Origin: Misgurnus anguillicaudatus
Lineage: Eukaryota; Chordata; Actinopteri; Cypriniformes; Cobitidae
Assembly: GCF_027580225.2 (NCBI RefSeq)
Contig: NC_073337.2
Span: 10,675,001-10,739,000 of the forward strand
Direction: 5' to 3'
Length of the DNA: 64,000 nucleotides
Positions 60,601 to 64,000 of this stretch are shown in pieces. Every line of letters begins with the position of its first letter. The first letter of the stretch is position 1. The notes beneath the pieces are model-generated. The model saw only the letters and a program-made list of their open reading frames with translations, ran no database searches and had not been told where the DNA came from. The translations under genes and the position numbers were made by a program.

Positions 60601-62004
60601 TACGTTCCCCAAACACTGCGGCCCCGAATTATGCAATGGGTACACACCTCACTCAGCTCAGGACACCCAGGTATTACCCGCACCACAGCTTTAGTTCAGA
60701 CATCCTTCTGGTGGCCCACCCTGAAACATGATGTAGCCCAATTTGTGAAATCCTGTAGAGTGTGTGCTCAATCCAAAACTCCCAAAGATTTACCCTCCGG
60801 TCTTCTGAAACCATTACCCATACCTCAACGCCCCTGGTCCCATCTCAGCATTGACTTCATCACTGATCTACCACGTTCTAATAATTATACAGCCATCTTA
60901 GTCATTATTGATAGATTTTCTAAATCCTGCCGCCTTATACCCCTCAAAGGCTTACCCACTGCCATGGAAACCGCCGAAGCTATGTTTCACCATGTGTTCA
61001 GGAACTATGGAATACCCGAAGACATCGTCTCTGACCGTGGGACCCAGTTCACCTCACAGGTTTGGAAAGCATTTTGTAATAATCTGGACATAAATGTAAG
61101 CTTAACATCTGGTTATCATCCCCAGTCTAATGGCCAAGTTGAAAGGTTAAATCAAGAGATTGGACGCTACCTGAGGTCCTATTGTACCCGAGAACAACAC
61201 CGCTGGTCAGAATTCCTTCCCTGGGCCGAGTATGCACAGAATTCATTGAGACACTCCTCCACCAATCTCACCCCCTTCCAGTGCGTACTCGGCTATCAAC
61301 CCCCCATGTTCCCTTGGTCAGGAGAGCCTTCGGATGTTCCAGCCGTTGACGACTGGATGAGGAGGAGTGGAGAAGTTTGGGAAAGCGCTCATGTTAGACT
61401 CCAGAGGGCGATCCGCAACCAAGAATTCCATGCCAACCGTCACAGACGTCCTCATCCCCCGTACCAGCCTGGTCAGAGGGTCTGGCTCTCCACCCGGGAT
61501 TTGAAACTCCAGCTCCCGTCTAAGAAACTAAGTCCGAGGTACGTAGGACCTTTCCGAATAATAAGACAAATCAATGATGTTACATATCAGTTAGAGCTGC
61601 CTGTTAATTATCGTATTTCTCCCTCTTTTCATGTTTCCCTGCTGAAACCTTACCATGCTGAGTACGACCCCAACGCCGAACCTCCTGAGCCACCTCCCCC
61701 TCTCGACGTTGCCGGGGAACCGGCATACGCCGTGAGGGAGTTGTTAGACTCGAGGCGGCGCGGGGGTCGTCTCCAGTATCTGGTCGATTGGGAGGGCTAT
61801 GGCCCTGAGGAAAGGTCCTGGGTAGCCTCGGACGACATTCTGGATCCCAACCTCATCGAGGAGTTCCACCGAGCCAGACCTGACCGTCCTGCACCACGCC
61901 CTAGAGGAAGGCCCCGTAGAGCGCCAGGAGGCGCTCCTAGAGGGGGGGATTCTGTAACGTCCATACAGCCACGCCGCCAGAGGGAGCCCTCGCCGGAGTA
62001 CTGA
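57664..62004 (+). CDS. Gag-Pol polyprotein of Ty3/Gypsy chromovirus, 1446 aa
   Basis: A single frame makes all retrotransposon proteins. The first ATG (57664, context cgcaaaATGG) is chosen because upstream in-frame sequence has no ATG. Order by residue: helical/coiled-coil segment about 18-58; Gag about 70-250; zinc knuckle CX2CX4HX4C 288-301; aspartic protease with DSGS 345-348; reverse transcriptase about 510-690 with YIDD 662-665; RNase H about 800-930 with catalytic Asp near 812 and Asp 925; integrase zinc finger His994, His1001, Cys1031, Cys1034; DD35E core Asp1064, Asp1124, Glu1160 (exactly 35 residues between the last two); chromodomain about 1353-1405 with cage residues Tyr1355, Trp1376 and Trp1386; basic Arg/Pro tail. 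Residues 1-10 come from the 5' LTR and 1430-1446 from the 3' LTR. There is no frameshift or stop between Gag and Pol, as in Tf1-type elements. The chromodomain probably steers integration to chromatin marks. Confidence 0.96.
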   Translation: MDPSIPEHSLQNTSPTIDPAEVTNLMAAYKQQSTLLQGYQEQLTRLQAVNEHLTGYIQALPSTSVKRMSVSEPDKFDGTAEHVRGFLRQLDIYFQDHVSDKLSDNAMCSKVFSLLTGKAVEWASAVWDTDPRIRTSYSYFVQQIKEVFEYPAGGRSASSQIINMSQNHRPVAEYAIEFRTLAAQSGWNDKSLKDIFQNSLDIDLQAELACKGENLSFSEFVTLSVHIDNLMRNVPARTKLKTSTRPVYATSKVFHTAVNNDDIVEPMQMGFAPLTMAERQRRREHNLCFYCGKPGHRIDNCPSKKPRNTNTVNQFFNLPSCYDMCSQPVTIIHDNITMSFTALIDSGSALNFINEDVVNKFLIPVIPCQPPLSISAVNNVPIDKGITHQTVPLTLQVGLLHLETITLYVISSPRYDIILGHPWLVAHDPKINWRTGEILQWSSRCMKTCINHMKHKPCLSTNVESPTSKNVMIPDVYSEYAEVFSKVKATELPPHRPWDCAIELLPNAMPPKCKVYPLSQPETRAMEDYITEALQNGFIRISTSPAAAGFFFVEKKDGGLRPCIDYRGLNNITVKFPYPLPLVPSALEQLREAKIYTKLDLRSAYNLVRIREGDEWKTAFHTTRGHYEYLVMPYGLSNSPAVFQSFINEVFRDLLNQYVIAYIDDILIYSNNMEDHVCHVKEVLSRLLQNKLYVKAEKCEFHVMKTNFLGYNISSQGVEMDTTKVKAVNEWPPPRTVKDLQRFLGFANFYRRFICNYSTVAAPLTSLLKGKPKKLLWNSQAEQAFQRLKTCFTTAPILKHPDPEKQFIVEVDASDTGVGAVLSQRHGPENKVYPCAYYSRKLTQAERNYDIGNKELLSIKAALEEWRHWLEGAKHHIVILTDHKNLEYVKGAQRLNARQARWSLFFTRFNFSITYRPGHKNGKADALSRYHEPTPVDRSPVPIIPPSLIIAPIAWDIMQEITHEQLNDPVPPECPPERTYVPQTLRPRIMQWVHTSLSSGHPGITRTTALVQTSFWWPTLKHDVAQFVKSCRVCAQSKTPKDLPSGLLKPLPIPQRPWSHLSIDFITDLPRSNNYTAILVIIDRFSKSCRLIPLKGLPTAMETAEAMFHHVFRNYGIPEDIVSDRGTQFTSQVWKAFCNNLDINVSLTSGYHPQSNGQVERLNQEIGRYLRSYCTREQHRWSEFLPWAEYAQNSLRHSSTNLTPFQCVLGYQPPMFPWSGEPSDVPAVDDWMRRSGEVWESAHVRLQRAIRNQEFHANRHRRPHPPYQPGQRVWLSTRDLKLQLPSKKLSPRYVGPFRIIRQINDVTYQLELPVNYRISPSFHVSLLKPYHAEYDPNAEPPEPPPPLDVAGEPAYAVRELLDSRRRGGRLQYLVDWEGYGPEERSWVASDDILDPNLIEEFHRARPDRPAPRPRGRPRRAPGGAPRGGDSVTSIQPRRQREPSPEY
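57697..57706 (+). other. self-priming primer-binding site
   Basis: AATACTTCGC, one base after the 5' LTR, is the exact reverse complement of GCGAAGTATT at 57419-57428, the predicted 5' end of the mRNA. No tRNA-type TGG-starting site is present next to the LTR. In the Tf1 retrotransposon the mRNA 5' end folds back and primes reverse transcription; this element has the layout for the same mechanism. The site lies within the Gag coding sequence. Confidence 0.75.
61939..61949 (+). other. polypurine tract
   Basis: AGAGGGGGGGA, three bases before the 3' LTR, is the plus-strand primer. It overlaps the coding sequence of the polyprotein tail. This G-run is typical of the vertebrate Tf1/sushi group. 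Confidence 0.85.
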
Positions 62005-62356
62005 CGTGGCGCTGCTCTCTGCTTCTCTGACTGTTTCCTGTTTGTCCCTATTTAAGTTTCAAGCTAGCCTAAGTCTAGAGCGAAGTATTGCCAGTTTACC
62101 TGCGTACCGAGCGTTATTCTGATTGTGATTTCTGACTGCCTATCGTTGTGACCATTTGTCTGCCTATCTGTTTATCTGCCTTTTGGATTTGCCCCTTTGC
62201 CTAGTTTGCCTGGATCGGACTGTCTATCTGTGTTTTGATCTGCCTGCCTGTATACCTGACTACTCTTCTGCCTCACGTTTTGATTTGTTTGCTTGATTGG
62301 TTTGTTTTAAATAAACACCGCAAAATGGATCCCAGTATTCCTGAGCATTCCTTACA
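61953..62356 (+). repeat. 3' LTR of the Gypsy element
   Basis: 404 bp, 99.3% identical to the 5' LTR (3 differences). It supplies the last 17 codons and the TGA stop (62002-62004) of the polyprotein. It keeps the 10-nt GCGAAGTATT self-primer (62080-62089), although the two bases that differ just upstream lie next to it. Confidence 0.97.
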
Positions 62357-62372
62357 ATTGTAAAGTGTTACC

Positions 62373-63463
62373 ATTAAATCAATTCAAGTTATTGTAACCA
62401 GTCACAATAAAGAAGTGCACTAAACTCAGTCAAAAATCTGTGTGAGATTTAATATTCTTTCTCAACAGAAGGCAATGAAATCAACATCTGAAGATGCCAG
62501 GAAATTATTAACACAACACAATAAAACCAGCCACATACAAACCACCCACCAACTCGAATGAACCATTAATGTCATTTCATTAAAACTCTTCAAAGGTTGT
62601 CTTTGTTTAACTACACACTTTATATAAATATAAGCGTAACTGTAACTTTCCAGAACACTTCTGAAAAATATATTTCTAATCAAGAAAAAATCCTAAAGTC
62701 CTAAATCATTCTGACTTCCACCCATGCTGCAAATCTCCCTCAATATCCAAAGATTTGTTTTATCTATGTTCCAACGTGACTCTCCACACAAAAACAAGAC
62801 ACCAATAGGGCTGCCATCATCCTGTCACAAGAAACAAGTAAAAAGACAAATACAAGGTTGACAGGATCATGACAGATACGTCCGTTTCTTATCATGTATT
62901 GCAAACAATGACAAGCGTTGCCTTATCAGAGTATAAAGTATACTTTTTTCCATGTCTGCACATGAACAGAAAAGATGAAGAAAAGAAGCGCACTTTATGA
63001 GGGCAACACGATGCTCTTGACATCTATTGACCAGCGTGTATAGCTCGTATTTATCCTCTGACATGAAGGTTCATGAAGCGTGCACACAGGAGCATTGCAA
63101 TGGCAGTCAAAACACTTGTGATTACTGAACTAAGTTTTCTTTCTTGTTTAAGTGAACATAAACAGCTGAATGTTTATCAGTATATTAAAACAGGAGCCTG
63201 ATGCTTTCTGTGTCAGAAATGTTCATTACACACCAACACTCTTAAATCATAGATTGTTGACAGAAAATTTCATAACTAATATATTTACATTTAATACAGT
63301 TGTCTGAAAAGTACAACAAAATGAGTATAGACGGTTTCATCGGACGCACGTGATACAGGTCTGGATCCGAACTTTACTTCCGGTTTCGTTTTTAATGGTC
63401 TGACTAGTTGCTAAACTGATCTCTTGAACAAATGCCTCGTCGAAAATAACAAATGTTTTGGTT
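62373..63463. other. no gene supported
   Basis: AT-rich sequence without a recognised domain or terminal repeat. Confidence 0.35.
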
Positions 63464-63471
63464 TCCTAGGT

Positions 63472-63752
63472 CAGTGGTTTTCAAACTGGGGGCCACGAGA
63501 TGGTGCCAGGGGGGCCCCAGTTTTATGACATTTTATAAAATACATTCATTTATCATGAATTCTGTGTAATTAAACCTAAAAAATAATAAGCCAACTAACC
63601 AACAGCCCTACTAGGTATAATTTTATATGTTTTGTTTAATTAAAATATTACATTTAAAACTGCTTTTGTCATAAATTTTCTTTCGGGGGGCCGCAAAAAA
63701 ATGCACTGTACACAAGGGGGGCCTGCTCGCTGAAAAAGTTTGGGAACCACTG
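63472..63752. mobile_element. hAT MITE (CAGTGGTTTTCAAAC family), copy 2, 281 bp
   Basis: The termini and interior match 29567-29855, with a perfect but different 8-bp duplication, TCCTAGGT (63464-63471, 63753-63760). The interior includes the shared block gggggccccagttttatga and the segment aattctgtgtaattaaacct. Confidence 0.92.
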
Positions 63753-64000
63753 TCCTAGGTAATCTATGTGTTGTTGTTTTTGCTTGTTATATAAATAAAC
63801 TACGTTTAAAGAACTTTGTTGTTATTTATCCTTAGCGGAGTTTACCGGAAGTTCATGCGGACCGCGACAGCCGCTTGTTTATGTTGGTACTGCTGAAACG
63901 GTATAGTATAAATAAAAAAACAACATTTGAAAAACAACTTTCATTAAATTGTTGTTAATGTTTTCAGTTGATAAGATATACTTTATAAAATATTGAAATT

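Larger units (their letters stand above)
57292..62356 (+). mobile_element. complete Ty3/Gypsy chromovirus (Tf1/sushi-like), 5065 bp
   Basis: Two 404-bp LTRs (57292-57695 and 61953-62356) begin TGTAACG and end TTACA. They differ at three positions only, so the insertion is young. A perfect 5-bp target duplication ATTGT (57287-57291, 62357-62361) flanks it. Between them is one uninterrupted Gag-Pol frame with a C-terminal chromodomain, a self-complementary priming site, and a polypurine tract. All parts needed for retrotransposition appear present, so the element may be competent, which is an inference. Confidence 0.97.
56984..62372. mobile_element. hAT-like MITE split by the Gypsy insertion
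   Basis: GGTAACACTTTCCAATAAGGTTC at the left (from 56984) faces gaaccttattg at about 57280-57290, continued after the Gypsy element by taaagtgttacc, ending at 62372. The flanks gttaaatc (56976-56983) and attaaatc (62373-62380) agree at seven of eight bases, as expected for an aged 8-bp hAT duplication. Without the insert it is about 320 bp and full of attagtTAAcattagtt-type repeats. Confidence 0.75.

Overview
This is a gene-poor, AT-rich stretch of vertebrate nuclear DNA, almost certainly from a teleost and most likely a cypriniform (carp/zebrafish-like) fish. That is inferred from the repeats: a V-SINE of the DANA/Mermaid type, a tRNA-derived SINE with the usual fish tail, many hAT and TTAA-target MITEs, and a chromodomain Ty3/Gypsy element. 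No rRNA, tRNA gene, CRISPR array or operon-like structure is present. No complete host gene could be supported; the only candidate host signal is a CpG-rich patch with a short mitochondrial-presequence-like first exon near 36.0-36.3 kb.

Layout. 0-5 kb: mostly unassigned, one hairpin repeat (1.2 kb) and an LTR-like stretch with a 132-bp tandem repeat (4.0-4.8 kb). 5-11 kb: two copies of a 'TGTCAC...GTGACA' family in opposite orientation; one is interrupted by a TTAA-target MITE, the other carries about eight 139-bp tandem units. 12.2-13.8 kb: a long degenerate minisatellite with a 485-bp higher-order repeat. 15-23 kb: two SINEs, hAT and TTAA MITEs and a large inverted repeat. 24.6-30.1 kb: a decayed hAT transposase gene broken up by at least three later insertions with clear target-site duplications (a third TGTCAC copy, a DNA element carrying a RecQ-like helicase fragment, and a 289-bp hAT MITE). 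32-39 kb: palindromic MITE, MADF-domain relic, hAT MITE, the CpG-rich patch, a 260-bp tandem duplication, and two different TTAA MITEs that share one TTAA. 43-51 kb: nested MITEs, including two copies of a family with ~35-bp inverted termini. 53-57 kb: a 2-kb element flanked by TAA and a 1.1-kb hAT MITE. 57.3-62.4 kb: a complete, young Gypsy chromovirus sitting in the terminal repeat of another MITE. 63.5 kb: a second copy of the hAT MITE seen at 29.6 kb.

The only intact large gene is the Gypsy Gag-Pol polyprotein (1446 residues from the first ATG). Its reading frame starts inside the 5' LTR and stops inside the 3' LTR. A 10-nt stretch at the predicted mRNA 5' end is exactly complementary to the sequence next to the 5' LTR, as expected for Tf1-type self-primed reverse transcription. 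The most puzzling structure is the TGTCAC family: three copies, each with a 4-bp target duplication, and each with an internal tandem array whose units carry consensus splice-donor motifs on the same relative strand.
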